A DNA stretch of 64,000 bases from Escherichia coli (GCF_036503815.1 NZ_AP027764.1:2356001-2420000); one strand, 5' to 3'. Positions 8,261 through 17,656 are shown, numbered from the stretch's first letter. A program made the numbers and translations. Notes: generated by a model not told the origin, from the sequence alone.

Positions 8261-11200
8261 ATGATTCCACAGATTTCCCAGGCACCCGGCGTCGTTCAAT
8301 TGGTGCTTAATTTTTTGCAAGAGCTGGAGCAACAGGGTTTTACTGGCGATACGGCGACAAGTTATGCCGATCGTCTGACAATGTCGACCGACAACAGTAT
8401 TTACCAACTTCTCCCCGATGCAGTGGTATTTCCGCGTTCGACCGCAGATGTGGCGCTGATCGCCCGTCTTGCCGCGCAGGAACGCTATTCATCGCTGATC
8501 TTTACCCCGCGAGGTGGTGGCACCGGCACTAACGGTCAGGCGCTCAACCAGGGGATTATTGTTGATATGTCCCGCCATATGAACCGCATCATCGAAATTA
8601 ACCCTGAAGAGGGGTGGGTGCGCGTGGAAGCTGGGGTGATAAAAGATCAACTCAATCAGTATTTGAAACCATTCGGCTACTTTTTTGCGCCAGAACTTTC
8701 GACCAGCAATCGCGCAACGCTCGGCGGGATGATCAATACCGATGCATCCGGGCAGGGATCGCTGGTCTATGGGAAAACATCAGATCACGTGCTTGGCGTA
8801 CGCGCGGTGTTGTTGGGAGGCGATATTCTCGATACCCAGCCTTTGCCTGTTGAACTGGCGGAAACGCTGGGTAAATCCAATACTACAATCGGGCGAATTT
8901 ATAACACGGTTTATCAACGTTGCCGTCAGCAACGCCAGTTAATTATCGATAAATTCCCCAAACTTAACCGTTTTCTGACGGGTTACGATCTGCGTCATGT
9001 CTTTAACGATGAGATGACTGAGTTCGACCTGACGCGCATTCTGACGGGTTCAGAAGGGACGCTGGCCTTTATTACCGAAGCGCGGCTGGATATTACGCGC
9101 TTGCCTAAAGTGCGCCGTCTGGTGAACGTCAAATATGATTCTTTTGACTCCGCCCTGCGTAACGCACCGTTTATGGTCGAAGCGCGCGCGCTTTCGGTAG
9201 AGACGGTAGACTCAAAAGTGCTGAATTTGGCGCGGGAAGATATCGTCTGGCATTCCGTCAGTGAGCTGATTACCGATGTACCTGACAAACAGATGCTCGG
9301 GCTGAACATTGTTGAATTTGCCGGAGACGATGAAGCACTTATCGATCAGCAGGTGAATGCGCTCTGTGCGCGGCTGGATGAACTTATCGCCAGCCAGCAA
9401 GCAGGTGTGATCGGCTGGCAGGTGTGCCGTGAGCTGGCTGGCGTTGAACGTATCTATGCAATGCGCAAAAAAGCCGTTGGCCTGCTTGGCAATGCTAAAG
9501 GTGCCGCCAAGCCAATTCCATTTGCTGAAGATACCTGCGTACCGCCGGAACATCTGGCGGATTATATTGCTGAATTCCGCGCACTGCTCGACAGCCACGG
9601 CTTAAGCTACGGTATGTTCGGTCATGTCGACGCAGGCGTCTTACACGTCCGTCCGGCGCTGGATATGTGCGATCCACAACAAGAGATTTTGATGAAGCAA
9701 ATCTCTGATGATGTAGTGGCGTTGACTGCGAAATACGGTGGTTTGTTGTGGGGCGAACATGGTAAAGGTTTTCGTGCCGAATACAGCCCGGCGTTTTTTG
9801 GAGAGGAACTTTACGGCGAATTACGTAAAGTCAAAGCGGCATTTGATCCACAAAACCGGCTCAACCCAGGGAAAATTTGCCCACCGGAAGGTATCGACGC
9901 GCCGATGATGAAAGTGGACGCGGTGAAGCGTGGCACATATGACCGGCAGATCCCCATCGCGGTACGCCAGCAGTGGCGTGGTGCAATGGAGTGTAACGGC
10001 AACGGTTTATGCTTCAACTTTGATGCCCGCAGTCCGATGTGCCCGTCGATGAAGATTACCCAGAACCGGATTCATTCACCGAAAGGGCGCGCAACGCTGG
10101 TGCGTGAATGGCTGCGTTTGTTGGCCGATCGCGGCGTTGACCCACTCAAACTGGAACAGGAACTGCCTGAATCCGGTGTCAGTCTGCGGACGTTAATTGC
10201 CCGTACGCGTAATAGCTGGCATGCGAATAAAGGCGAATATGATTTCTCGCACGAAGTGAAAGAGGCGATGTCGGGCTGCCTGGCCTGTAAAGCGTGTTCG
10301 ACTCAGTGCCCCATCAAAATTGATGTGCCGGAGTTTCGCTCTCGTTTTCTGCAGCTCTATCACACCCGTTATTTACGCCCGCTGCGCGACCACCTCGTCG
10401 CCACGGTCGAGAGCTACGCACCGCTGATGGCTCGTGCACCGAAGACTTTTAACTTCTTCATTAACCAGCCGCTGGTGCGCAAACTCTCGGAAAAACATAT
10501 CGGCATGGTTGATTTGCCACTGCTGTCGGTTCCCTCGCTACAACAACAAATGGTGGGACATCGCTCGGCAAACATGACGCTGGAACAGCTTGAAGCTCTC
10601 AATGCAGAGCAGAAAGCGCGCACGGTGTTGGTGGTGCAGGACCCCTTTACCAGCTATTACGATGCGCAAGTGGTGGCGGATTTTGTCCGTCTGGTCGAAA
10701 AATTAGGTTTCCAGCCCGTGTTACTGCCATTTTCGCCGAATGGCAAAGCCCAGCATATCAAAGGCTTTCTTAATCGTTTTGCGAAGACGGCGAAAAAAAC
10801 GGCGGATTTTCTCAACCGAATGGCGAAATTGGGAATGCCAATGGTGGGCGTCGATCCAGCGCTGGTACTTTGTTATCGCGATGAATATAAACTGGCGCTG
10901 GGCGAGGAACGTGGCGAGTTTAAGGTCTTACTGGCGAATGAATGGCTGGCAAGCGCACTTGAGTCACATCCAGTGGCTACAGTCAGCGGTGAATCATGGT
11001 ATTTCTTTGGTCACTGTACCGAGGTTACCGCCTTGCCGGGCGCGCCAGCACAATGGGCGGCGATATTTGCCCGTTTTGGCGCGAAACTTGAAAATGTCAG
11101 CGTGGGTTGCTGCGGCATGGCAGGGACTTACGGACATGAAGCGAAAAATCATAAAAACTCGCTCGGGATCTATGAGTTATCCTGGCATCAGGCGATGCAG

Positions 11201-11317
11201 CGACTGCCGCGTAACCGCTGTCTGGCGACCGGATATTCCTGTCGCAGCCAGGTAAAACGGGTTGAAGGCACGGGGGTACGCCATCCTGTGCAGGCTTTAC
11301 TGGAGATTATTAAATGA
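8261..11317 (+). CDS. ydiJ: FAD-linked, Fe-S D-2-hydroxyacid (D-2-hydroxyglutarate) dehydrogenase YdiJ
   Basis: A 1018-residue fusion. Residues about 40-270 are a PCMH-type FAD-binding domain (PRGGGTGTNGQAL); about 270-540 are the FAD-oxidase C-terminal domain ending in a typical DPQNRLNPGKI. Next come ferredoxin-like cysteines: C578 within CNGNGLC, and C673-C676-C679-C683 (CLACKACSTQCP). The C-terminal third resembles the CCG/heterodisulfide-reductase domain (VGCCGMAG). E. coli YdiJ has been reported to oxidise D-2-hydroxyglutarate; from sequence alone I can only say D-2-hydroxyacid. Its stop overlaps the start of menI by four bases (ATGA), indicating translational coupling. Confidence 0.93.
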   Translation: MIPQISQAPGVVQLVLNFLQELEQQGFTGDTATSYADRLTMSTDNSIYQLLPDAVVFPRSTADVALIARLAAQERYSSLIFTPRGGGTGTNGQALNQGIIVDMSRHMNRIIEINPEEGWVRVEAGVIKDQLNQYLKPFGYFFAPELSTSNRATLGGMINTDASGQGSLVYGKTSDHVLGVRAVLLGGDILDTQPLPVELAETLGKSNTTIGRIYNTVYQRCRQQRQLIIDKFPKLNRFLTGYDLRHVFNDEMTEFDLTRILTGSEGTLAFITEARLDITRLPKVRRLVNVKYDSFDSALRNAPFMVEARALSVETVDSKVLNLAREDIVWHSVSELITDVPDKQMLGLNIVEFAGDDEALIDQQVNALCARLDELIASQQAGVIGWQVCRELAGVERIYAMRKKAVGLLGNAKGAAKPIPFAEDTCVPPEHLADYIAEFRALLDSHGLSYGMFGHVDAGVLHVRPALDMCDPQQEILMKQISDDVVALTAKYGGLLWGEHGKGFRAEYSPAFFGEELYGELRKVKAAFDPQNRLNPGKICPPEGIDAPMMKVDAVKRGTYDRQIPIAVRQQWRGAMECNGNGLCFNFDARSPMCPSMKITQNRIHSPKGRATLVREWLRLLADRGVDPLKLEQELPESGVSLRTLIARTRNSWHANKGEYDFSHEVKEAMSGCLACKACSTQCPIKIDVPEFRSRFLQLYHTRYLRPLRDHLVATVESYAPLMARAPKTFNFFINQPLVRKLSEKHIGMVDLPLLSVPSLQQQMVGHRSANMTLEQLEALNAEQKARTVLVVQDPFTSYYDAQVVADFVRLVEKLGFQPVLLPFSPNGKAQHIKGFLNRFAKTAKKTADFLNRMAKLGMPMVGVDPALVLCYRDEYKLALGEERGEFKVLLANEWLASALESHPVATVSGESWYFFGHCTEVTALPGAPAQWAAIFARFGAKLENVSVGCCGMAGTYGHEAKNHKNSLGIYELSWHQAMQRLPRNRCLATGYSCRSQVKRVEGTGVRHPVQALLEIIK

Positions 11318-11724
11318 TATGGAAACGAAAAATCACCCTGGAAGCACTGAATGCAATGGGTGAAGGAAACATGGTGGGGTTGCTGGATATTCGCTTTGAA
11401 CATATTGGTGATGACACCCTTGAAGCGACAATGCCAGTAGACTCGCGGACAAAGCAGCCTTTCGGGTTGCTGCATGGAGGGGCGTCCGTGGTATTGGCCG
11501 AAAGTATCGGTTCCGTTGCCGGTTATTTATGTACCGAAGGTGAGCAAAAGGTGGTTGGTCTGGAAATCAATGCTAATCATGTTCGCTCGGCACGAGAAGG
11601 GCGGGTACGCGGCGTATGTAAACCGTTGCATCTCGGTTCACGTCATCAGGTTTGGCAGATAGAAATCTTCGATGAGAAAGGGCGTTTGTGCTGTTCGTCA
11701 CGATTGACGACCGCTATTTTGTGA
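11314..11724 (+). CDS. menI: 1,4-dihydroxy-2-naphthoyl-CoA hydrolase
   Basis: A 136-residue hotdog-fold thioesterase (formerly YdiI) that releases 1,4-dihydroxy-2-naphthoate from its CoA ester in menaquinone synthesis. The family catalytic glutamate is E63 and H54 is in the preceding FGLLHGGASVVLAES motif. It is encoded in an ATGA overlap with ydiJ, so both proteins are probably made from one mRNA. The link to a hydroxyacid dehydrogenase may reflect electron delivery to menaquinone, which is my inference. Other acyl-CoA substrates are also possible for this promiscuous family. Confidence 0.95.
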   Translation: MIWKRKITLEALNAMGEGNMVGLLDIRFEHIGDDTLEATMPVDSRTKQPFGLLHGGASVVLAESIGSVAGYLCTEGEQKVVGLEINANHVRSAREGRVRGVCKPLHLGSRHQVWQIEIFDEKGRLCCSSRLTTAIL

Positions 11725-11823
11725 CGTTGTCACCAGAAAAGTGTGACGCATATTGCTTTTGGTCATTATCTGCACAGTAAACGGTGGTATACTGTGCAGG
11801 TCTTGTCTAAAAGCGAGGATGCT

Positions 11824-12012
11824 ATGTCTACTCAACTTGATCCCACCCAGCTGGCCATTGAATTTTTACGTCGTGACCAGAGCAATCTTTCACCTGCCCA
11901 ATATCTCAAACGTCTGAAACAATTAGAACTTGAATTCGCTGACTTGCTTACTCTCTCTTCTGCTGAATTAAAAGAAGAAATCTACTTTGCCTGGCGTTTG
12001 GGCGTGCATTGA
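11824..12012 (+). CDS. ydiH: Small conserved protein YdiH
   Basis: A 62-residue, predicted helical cytoplasmic protein (STQLDPTQLAIEFLRRDQ...). I chose the ATG at 11824, which has GCGAGGA about eight bases upstream; a longer in-frame version from 11743 lacks one. The function is unknown. It is followed by a long intergenic region leading to suf, and preceded by a 99-base gap after menI. Confidence 0.85.
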   Translation: MSTQLDPTQLAIEFLRRDQSNLSPAQYLKRLKQLELEFADLLTLSSAELKEEIYFAWRLGVH

Positions 12013-12171
12013 TCCTGACGTAATGTCGCGACTTCGCCAAATCGGCCTGGATTAATCTTCGTCCAGGTTCGAGGGCCTTCTTAATACTGCTTATCTACCC
12101 GCCTGATAACGTTCAAAAATAATACAAATCGCAGTTTGTGCTAAAACAGCGGCTTAGCTTTATGAGACTAT

Positions 12172-12277
12172 TCTTATCGCCCCTTCAAGAGCTAAGCCAC
12201 TGTGAGTGCCGGAGATAAGCGCCGGATGGGGTAGAAACCCTTAAGCCTGTGATGCACAGACTTAAGGGTTTTCTTAT
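12172..12277 (+). ncRNA. rydB: Probable RydB small RNA region
   Basis: RydB, a short E. coli RNA of unclear role, is encoded between ydiH and sufA. Here GCCCCTTC (12179-12186) can pair with GATGGGGT (12225-12232), enclosing a small GCCGG/CCGG hairpin. A very stable hairpin with a T-rich tail follows. The exact ends of RydB, and whether the second hairpin belongs to it, are uncertain, so I give the whole structured block. Confidence 0.5.
12235..12277 (+). terminator. Strong intrinsic terminator hairpin upstream of suf
   Basis: AACCCTTAAG pairs with CTTAAGGGTT, continued inward by CTGTG/CACAG across one mismatch and a tiny loop; TTTTCTTATTTCT follows on the plus strand. It would end transcription arriving from ydiH or RydB before the suf promoter. 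Confidence 0.75.
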
Positions 12278-12365
12278 TTCTGAACGCTGCACTTTTTTAC
12301 CTATCTCTTAAATAGTCATTTTCAATACAACTTTTTCTTTTTCATCACAGCCTTAATGCTCCTAA

Positions 12366-12381
12366 GATAATAATCATTATC
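12366..12381. promoter_or_regulatory. Fur-box-like site, distal to sufA
   Basis: GATAATAATCATTATC is a near-perfect palindrome matching the repeated GATAAT core of the Fur box. It lies about 180 bases upstream of sufA, farther than usual for repression, so it may belong to another transcript or be an auxiliary site. Confidence 0.6.
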
Positions 12382-12500
12382 TAACAATGAGATACCTAAT
12401 TCTTAGCGTGCCTGTTAACCCACACATCAGGGTCTATGCTTATTAAAAGCAGGCAAAAAGCATGTTTTACGGTAAAGCCCCTGCGTTTGCTGGGTTGAAC

Positions 12501-12515
12501 TGATAATCATTATCA
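12501..12515. promoter_or_regulatory. Fur box at the suf promoter
   Basis: TGATAATCATTATCA is an exact palindrome and a strong match to the Fur consensus, 46 bases upstream of the sufA start. Iron-replete Fur repression of suf is established for E. coli. Confidence 0.85.
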
Positions 12516-12560
12516 CTAACATGCTGTTATACGCTGAAAGCGATGAAGTGAGGTAAATCG

Positions 12561-12929
12561 ATGGACATGCATTCAGGAACCTTTAATCCACAGGATTTCG
12601 CCTGGCAGGGCTTAACGCTGACACCCGCTGCCGTGGTCCACATCCGTGAGCTGGTGGCAAAGCAGCCGGGTATGGTCGGCGTGCGCTTAGGCGTGAAGCA
12701 AACGGGCTGCGCGGGCTTTGGCTATATGCTCGACAGTGTTAGCGAGCCGGACAAAGACGATCTGCTGTTTGAACACGACGGCGCGAAGCTGTTTGTCCCG
12801 CTGCAAGCGATGCCGTTTATTGATGGCACGGAAGTCGATTTCGTTCGTGAAGGACTTAATCAGATATTCAAATTTCACAACCCGAAAGCCCAGAATGAAT
12901 GTGGCTGTGGCGAAAGCTTTGGGGTATAG
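12561..12929 (+). CDS. sufA: A-type Fe-S carrier SufA
   Basis: A 122-residue HesB/IscA-family protein that receives Fe-S clusters from SufBCD and hands them to target apoproteins. The three ligand cysteines are present: C50 (QTGCAGFGY) and C114/C116 (ECGCGESFGV). It is first in the sufABCDSE operon, with GAGGTAA before the ATG. The gap to sufB is eight bases. The operon is used under iron starvation and oxidative stress, in keeping with the Fur boxes upstream. Confidence 0.98.
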   Translation: MDMHSGTFNPQDFAWQGLTLTPAAVVHIRELVAKQPGMVGVRLGVKQTGCAGFGYMLDSVSEPDKDDLLFEHDGAKLFVPLQAMPFIDGTEVDFVREGLNQIFKFHNPKAQNECGCGESFGV

Positions 12930-12937
12930 GCGGTACT

Positions 12938-14425
12938 ATGTCTCGTAATACTGAAGCAACTGACGATGTCAAAACCTGGACCGGCGGCCCGCTGAATTAT
13001 AAAGAAGGATTCTTCACCCAGTTAGCCACTGATGAACTGGCAAAGGGGATAAACGAAGAGGTGGTGCGCGCAATATCGGCGAAGCGTAATGAGCCGGAGT
13101 GGATGCTGGAGTTTCGTCTCAATGCCTATCGCGCATGGCTGGAGATGGAAGAGCCGCACTGGCTGAAAGCGCACTACGACAAGCTGAATTATCAGGATTA
13201 CAGCTACTACTCAGCACCATCGTGCGGTAATTGTGACGACAACTGCGCGTCTGAACCCGGCGCGGTGCAGCAAACTGGCGCGAACGCCTTTTTAAGTAAA
13301 GAGGTGGAGGCGGCGTTTGAGCAGTTGGGCGTTCCCGTGCGGGAAGGCAAAGAAGTGGCAGTGGATGCCATTTTCGACTCTGTTTCGGTTGCCACCACTT
13401 ATCGCGAAAAACTGGCGGAGCAGGGAATTATTTTCTGTTCCTTTGGCGAGGCGATCCACGATCACCCGGAACTGGTGCGTAAATATCTCGGCACCGTGGT
13501 GCCGGGGAATGACAACTTCTTTGCCGCGCTTAATGCGGCGGTGGCCTCTGACGGTACGTTTATTTATGTGCCTAAAGGCGTGTGCTGCCCGATGGAACTT
13601 TCCACCTATTTTCGTATTAACGCGGAAAAAACCGGGCAGTTTGAGCGCACCATTCTGGTGGCCGACGAAGACAGCTACGTCAGCTACATTGAAGGCTGTT
13701 CCGCTCCGGTGCGTGACAGCTATCAGTTACACGCGGCGGTGGTGGAAGTCATCATCCATAAAAACGCCGAGGTGAAATATTCCACGGTACAAAACTGGTT
13801 CCCTGGCGATAACAACACCGGCGGTATTCTCAACTTCGTCACCAAGCGTGCTTTGTGCGAAGGCGAAAACAGCAAAATGTCATGGACGCAATCAGAAACC
13901 GGGTCAGCGATTACGTGGAAATATCCCAGTTGCATTTTGCGCGGCGATAACTCCATCGGTGAGTTTTACTCAGTGGCACTGACCAGCGGTCATCAGCAGG
14001 CGGATACCGGCACCAAGATGATCCATATTGGTAAAAACACCAAATCGACCATCATCTCTAAAGGGATCTCAGCCGGACACAGCCAGAACAGTTATCGCGG
14101 CTTAGTGAAAATCATGCCGACGGCAACCAATGCACGTAACTTCACCCAGTGCGACTCAATGCTGATAGGCGCTAATTGTGGGGCGCATACTTTCCCGTAT
14201 GTCGAATGTCGCAATAACAGCGCGCAACTGGAGCACGAGGCAACGACATCACGTATTGGTGAAGATCAACTGTTTTACTGCCTGCAACGCGGGATCAGCG
14301 AAGAAGACGCCATCTCGATGATTGTTAACGGTTTCTGCAAAGACGTGTTCTCAGAACTGCCGCTGGAATTTGCCGTTGAAGCACAAAAACTCCTCGCCAT
14401 CAGTCTTGAACACAGCGTCGGATAA
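12938..14425 (+). CDS. sufB: Fe-S assembly scaffold SufB (Cys at position 216)
   Basis: The 495-residue beta-helix scaffold of the SufBC2D complex, where new clusters are assembled. Residues reported as important in E. coli SufB are intact here: R226, N228, C254, Q285, W287, K303 and the acceptor C405. Residue 216, in VPKGVCCPMELS, is Cys; I expect Arg in E. coli and a basic residue (R or K) in homologues, so a single CGC-to-TGC change is likely. Start ATG at 12938 gives the usual length; a longer in-frame start inside sufA is not supported. See findings. Confidence 0.97.
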   Translation: MSRNTEATDDVKTWTGGPLNYKEGFFTQLATDELAKGINEEVVRAISAKRNEPEWMLEFRLNAYRAWLEMEEPHWLKAHYDKLNYQDYSYYSAPSCGNCDDNCASEPGAVQQTGANAFLSKEVEAAFEQLGVPVREGKEVAVDAIFDSVSVATTYREKLAEQGIIFCSFGEAIHDHPELVRKYLGTVVPGNDNFFAALNAAVASDGTFIYVPKGVCCPMELSTYFRINAEKTGQFERTILVADEDSYVSYIEGCSAPVRDSYQLHAAVVEVIIHKNAEVKYSTVQNWFPGDNNTGGILNFVTKRALCEGENSKMSWTQSETGSAITWKYPSCILRGDNSIGEFYSVALTSGHQQADTGTKMIHIGKNTKSTIISKGISAGHSQNSYRGLVKIMPTATNARNFTQCDSMLIGANCGAHTFPYVECRNNSAQLEHEATTSRIGEDQLFYCLQRGISEEDAISMIVNGFCKDVFSELPLEFAVEAQKLLAISLEHSVG

Positions 14426-14434
14426 GGAATAAAC

Positions 14435-15181
14435 ATGTTAAGTATTAAAGATTTACACGTCAGCGTGGAAGATAAAGCTATCCTGCGTGGGTTAAGCCTC
14501 GACGTTCGTCCCGGCGAAGTTCACGCCATTATGGGGCCAAACGGTTCTGGCAAAAGTACCTTATCGGCAACGCTTGCTGGGCGAGAAGATTATGAGGTGA
14601 CGGGCGGCACGGTTGAGTTCAAAGGCAAAGATTTGCTTGCGCTGTCGCCGGAAGATCGTGCAGGTGAAGGCATCTTTATGGCCTTCCAGTATCCGGTGGA
14701 AATTCCCGGCGTCAGTAACCAGTTTTTCCTGCAAACGGCACTTAATGCGGTGCGCAGCTATCGCGGCCAGGAAACGCTCGACCGCTTTGATTTTCAGGAT
14801 TTGATGGAAGAGAAAATCGCTCTCCTGAAAATGCCGGAGGATTTATTAACCCGTTCGGTAAATGTTGGTTTTTCCGGCGGCGAGAAAAAGCGCAACGATA
14901 TTTTGCAAATGGCGGTGCTGGAACCGGAGTTATGCATTCTTGATGAGTCGGACTCCGGGCTGGATATTGACGCATTAAAAGTGGTTGCCGATGGCGTGAA
15001 CTCGCTGCGTGACGGCAAGCGTTCATTCATCATTGTTACGCACTACCAACGCATTCTCGACTACATCAAGCCTGATTACGTCCATGTGCTGTATCAGGGA
15101 CGAATTGTGAAATCCGGCGATTTCACGTTGGTCAAACAACTGGAGGAGCAGGGTTATGGCTGGCTTACCGAACAGCAGTAA
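14435..15181 (+). CDS. sufC: ATPase SufC of the Suf Fe-S assembly complex
   Basis: A 248-residue cytosolic ABC-type ATPase that drives conformational change in SufBC2D. Walker A GPNGSGKST spans 34-42 with K40, the Q-loop is around Q85, the signature FSGGE is at 146-150 and Walker B LCILDE at 166-171. It has no membrane domain, as expected for SufC. Nine bases separate it from sufB, and its last 26 bases overlap the start of sufD, which implies coupled translation. Confidence 0.98.
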   Translation: MLSIKDLHVSVEDKAILRGLSLDVRPGEVHAIMGPNGSGKSTLSATLAGREDYEVTGGTVEFKGKDLLALSPEDRAGEGIFMAFQYPVEIPGVSNQFFLQTALNAVRSYRGQETLDRFDFQDLMEEKIALLKMPEDLLTRSVNVGFSGGEKKRNDILQMAVLEPELCILDESDSGLDIDALKVVADGVNSLRDGKRSFIIVTHYQRILDYIKPDYVHVLYQGRIVKSGDFTLVKQLEEQGYGWLTEQQ

Positions 15182-16427
15182 CGTGCTGCAACAGTGGCAT
15201 CATTTGTTTGAAGCCGAGGGTGCAAAACGCTCCCTGCAAGCACAGCAGCATTTACAACAATTGCTGCGTACCGGACTGCCGACACGCAAACATGAGCACT
15301 GGAAATATACGCCGCTGGAAGGGCTGACCAATAGCCAGTTTGTCAGCATTGCGGGAGAGATATCCCCACAGCAGCGAGATGCCTTAGCGTTAACGTTAGA
15401 CGCTGTGCGGCTGGTGTTTGTCGATGGACGTTACGTGCCCGCGCTGAGCGATGCAACTGAAGGCAGCGGATATGAAGTGAGCATTAACGATGACCGCCAG
15501 GGGTTACCCGACGCTATTCAGACGGAAGTGTTTCTGCATTTGACGGAAAGCCTGGCGCAAAGCGTGACGCATATCGCCGTGAAGCGCGGTCAACGACCGG
15601 CAAAGCCATTGCTGCTAATGCATATTACCCAGGGCGTGGCAGGTGAAGAGGTGAACACTGCCCATTACCGACATCATCTGGATCTGGCGGAAGGTGCCGA
15701 AGCGACGGTGATCGAACATTTTGTCAGCCTTAATGATGCTCGTCATTTCACCGGAGCGCGCTTTACCATCAATGTCGCAGCGAACGCCCACTTGCAGCAT
15801 ATCAAGCTGGCGTTTGAAAACCCGGTCAGTCACCACTTTGCCCATAACGATTTGTTGCTGGCTGACGATGCCACTGCATTTAGCCACAGTTTCCTGCTGG
15901 GTGGCGCAGTGTTACGACACAACACCAGTACGCAACTCAATGGCGAAAACAGCACGCTGCGGATCAATAGTCTGGTGATGCCGGTGAAAAACGAGGTGTG
16001 TGATACCCGTACCTGGCTGGAACACAATAAAGGTTTTTGTAACAGCCGACAGTTGCACAAAACTATCGTCAGCGACAAAGGCCGCGCGGTATTTAACGGT
16101 TTGATCAACGTCGCGCAGCACGCCATCAAAACGGATGGTCAGATGACCAACAATAATTTGCTGATGGGAAAACTGGCGGAAGTGGATACTAAACCGCAGC
16201 TGGAAATCTATGCAGATGATGTGAAATGCAGCCACGGCGCGACGGTGGGGCGTATTGATGATGAACAGATGTTCTATCTGCGCTCGCGCGGGATCAATCA
16301 GCAGGATGCCCAGCAGATGATCATTTACGCCTTTGCTGCCGAACTGACGGAAGCACTGCGTGATGAAGGGCTTAAACAGCAGGTGCTGGCCCGAATCGGT
16401 CAACGACTGCCAGGAGGTGCAAGATGA
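15156..16427 (+). CDS. sufD: Fe-S assembly protein SufD
   Basis: A 423-residue SufB paralogue that completes the SufBC2D scaffold and is needed for iron acquisition. C358 and H360 in DVKCSHGATVG, the latter proposed as a cluster-site ligand at the SufB-SufD interface, are present. The ATG lies inside the end of sufC, with GGAGCAGGG upstream. Its stop overlaps sufS by four bases (ATGA). Confidence 0.98.
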   Translation: MAGLPNSSNVLQQWHHLFEAEGAKRSLQAQQHLQQLLRTGLPTRKHEHWKYTPLEGLTNSQFVSIAGEISPQQRDALALTLDAVRLVFVDGRYVPALSDATEGSGYEVSINDDRQGLPDAIQTEVFLHLTESLAQSVTHIAVKRGQRPAKPLLLMHITQGVAGEEVNTAHYRHHLDLAEGAEATVIEHFVSLNDARHFTGARFTINVAANAHLQHIKLAFENPVSHHFAHNDLLLADDATAFSHSFLLGGAVLRHNTSTQLNGENSTLRINSLVMPVKNEVCDTRTWLEHNKGFCNSRQLHKTIVSDKGRAVFNGLINVAQHAIKTDGQMTNNNLLMGKLAEVDTKPQLEIYADDVKCSHGATVGRIDDEQMFYLRSRGINQQDAQQMIIYAFAAELTEALRDEGLKQQVLARIGQRLPGGAR

Positions 16428-17644
16428 CTTTTTCCGTCGACAAAGTGCGGGCCGACTTTCCGGTGCTTTCTCGTGAGGTAAACGGTTTGCCGCTGGCTTA
16501 TCTCGACAGCGCCGCCAGTGCGCAGAAACCAAGCCAGGTGATTGACGCCGAGGCCGAGTTTTATCGTCATGGCTACGCGGCGGTGCATCGCGGTATTCAT
16601 ACCTTAAGCGCCCAGGCGACCGAGAAAATGGAGAACGTGCGCAAGCGGGCATCGTTGTTTATCAATGCCCGTTCCGCGGAAGAATTGGTGTTTGTCCGCG
16701 GCACCACGGAAGGCATTAACCTGGTCGCCAATAGCTGGGGCAACAGCAACGTGCGAGCGGGCGATAACATCATCATCAGCCAGATGGAGCACCACGCTAA
16801 CATTGTTCCCTGGCAAATGCTTTGCGCGCGAGTGGGTGCAGAGCTGCGTGTGATTCCTCTCAACCCCGACGGTACGTTGCAGCGGGAGACACTGCCTAAT
16901 CTGTTCGATGAGAAAACTCGCCTGCTGGCAATTACCCATGTCTCCAACGTGCTTGGGACAGAAAATCCGCTGGCCGAGATGATCACCCTTGCACACCAAC
17001 ATGGCGCAAAAGTACTGGTGGATGGCGCTCAGGCGGTGATGCATCATCCGGTGGACGTTCAGGCGCTGGATTGCGATTTTTACGTGTTCTCCGGGCATAA
17101 ACTGTATGGCCCCACTGGAATTGGCATTCTTTATGTCAAAGAAGCCTTGTTGCAGGAGATGCCGCCGTGGGAAGGGGGCGGTTCTATGATCGCCACCGTC
17201 AGCCTGAGTGAAGGCACTACCTGGACCAAAGCACCTTGGCGGTTTGAAGCCGGCACACCCAATACCGGAGGCATCATTGGTCTTGGCGCGGCGCTGGAGT
17301 ATGTGTCGGCGCTGGGGCTTAATAATATAGCCGAGTATGAACAGAATCTGATGCACTACGCGCTATCACAGCTGGAATCTGTACCGGATCTCACTCTCTA
17401 TGGTCCCCAGAACAGACTTGGCGTTATTGCTTTTAATCTTGGTAAACACCACGCCTATGATGTTGGCAGTTTTCTCGATAATTACGGCATTGCTGTGCGT
17501 ACCGGACATCACTGCGCTATGCCATTAATGGCCTATTACAACGTTCCTGCCATGTGTCGGGCGTCGCTGGCTATGTATAACACCCATGAAGAAGTGGATC
17601 GTCTGGTGACCGGCCTGCAACGTATTCACCGTCTGCTGGGATAA
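16424..17644 (+). CDS. sufS: Cysteine desulfurase SufS
   Basis: A 406-residue PLP enzyme of the group II desulfurases (also selenocysteine lyase) that takes sulfur from L-cysteine as a persulfide and passes it to SufE. The PLP lysine is K226 (SGHKLYGP) and the persulfide cysteine C364 (RTGHHCAMPL). Length equals the E. coli protein. It overlaps sufD by four bases and is followed 12 bases later by its partner sufE. Confidence 0.98.
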   Translation: MTFSVDKVRADFPVLSREVNGLPLAYLDSAASAQKPSQVIDAEAEFYRHGYAAVHRGIHTLSAQATEKMENVRKRASLFINARSAEELVFVRGTTEGINLVANSWGNSNVRAGDNIIISQMEHHANIVPWQMLCARVGAELRVIPLNPDGTLQRETLPNLFDEKTRLLAITHVSNVLGTENPLAEMITLAHQHGAKVLVDGAQAVMHHPVDVQALDCDFYVFSGHKLYGPTGIGILYVKEALLQEMPPWEGGGSMIATVSLSEGTTWTKAPWRFEAGTPNTGGIIGLGAALEYVSALGLNNIAEYEQNLMHYALSQLESVPDLTLYGPQNRLGVIAFNLGKHHAYDVGSFLDNYGIAVRTGHHCAMPLMAYYNVPAMCRASLAMYNTHEEVDRLVTGLQRIHRLLG

Positions 17645-17656
17645 CAGGGAGGCACT

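Larger units (their letters stand above)
12013..12560. other. ydiH-sufA intergenic region
   Basis: 548 bases with no credible protein gene. It contains a structured RNA-like segment with a terminal hairpin (probable RydB region) and two Fur-like boxes, all listed separately. The remainder is AT-rich and carries the suf promoter region, where OxyR, IHF and IscR are known to act; I did not assign those sites individually. Confidence 0.7.

Noticed and set aside
15912..16652. 246-codon antisense frame across sufD and sufS
   Set aside because: It lies opposite two well-conserved genes and has no recognisable domain.
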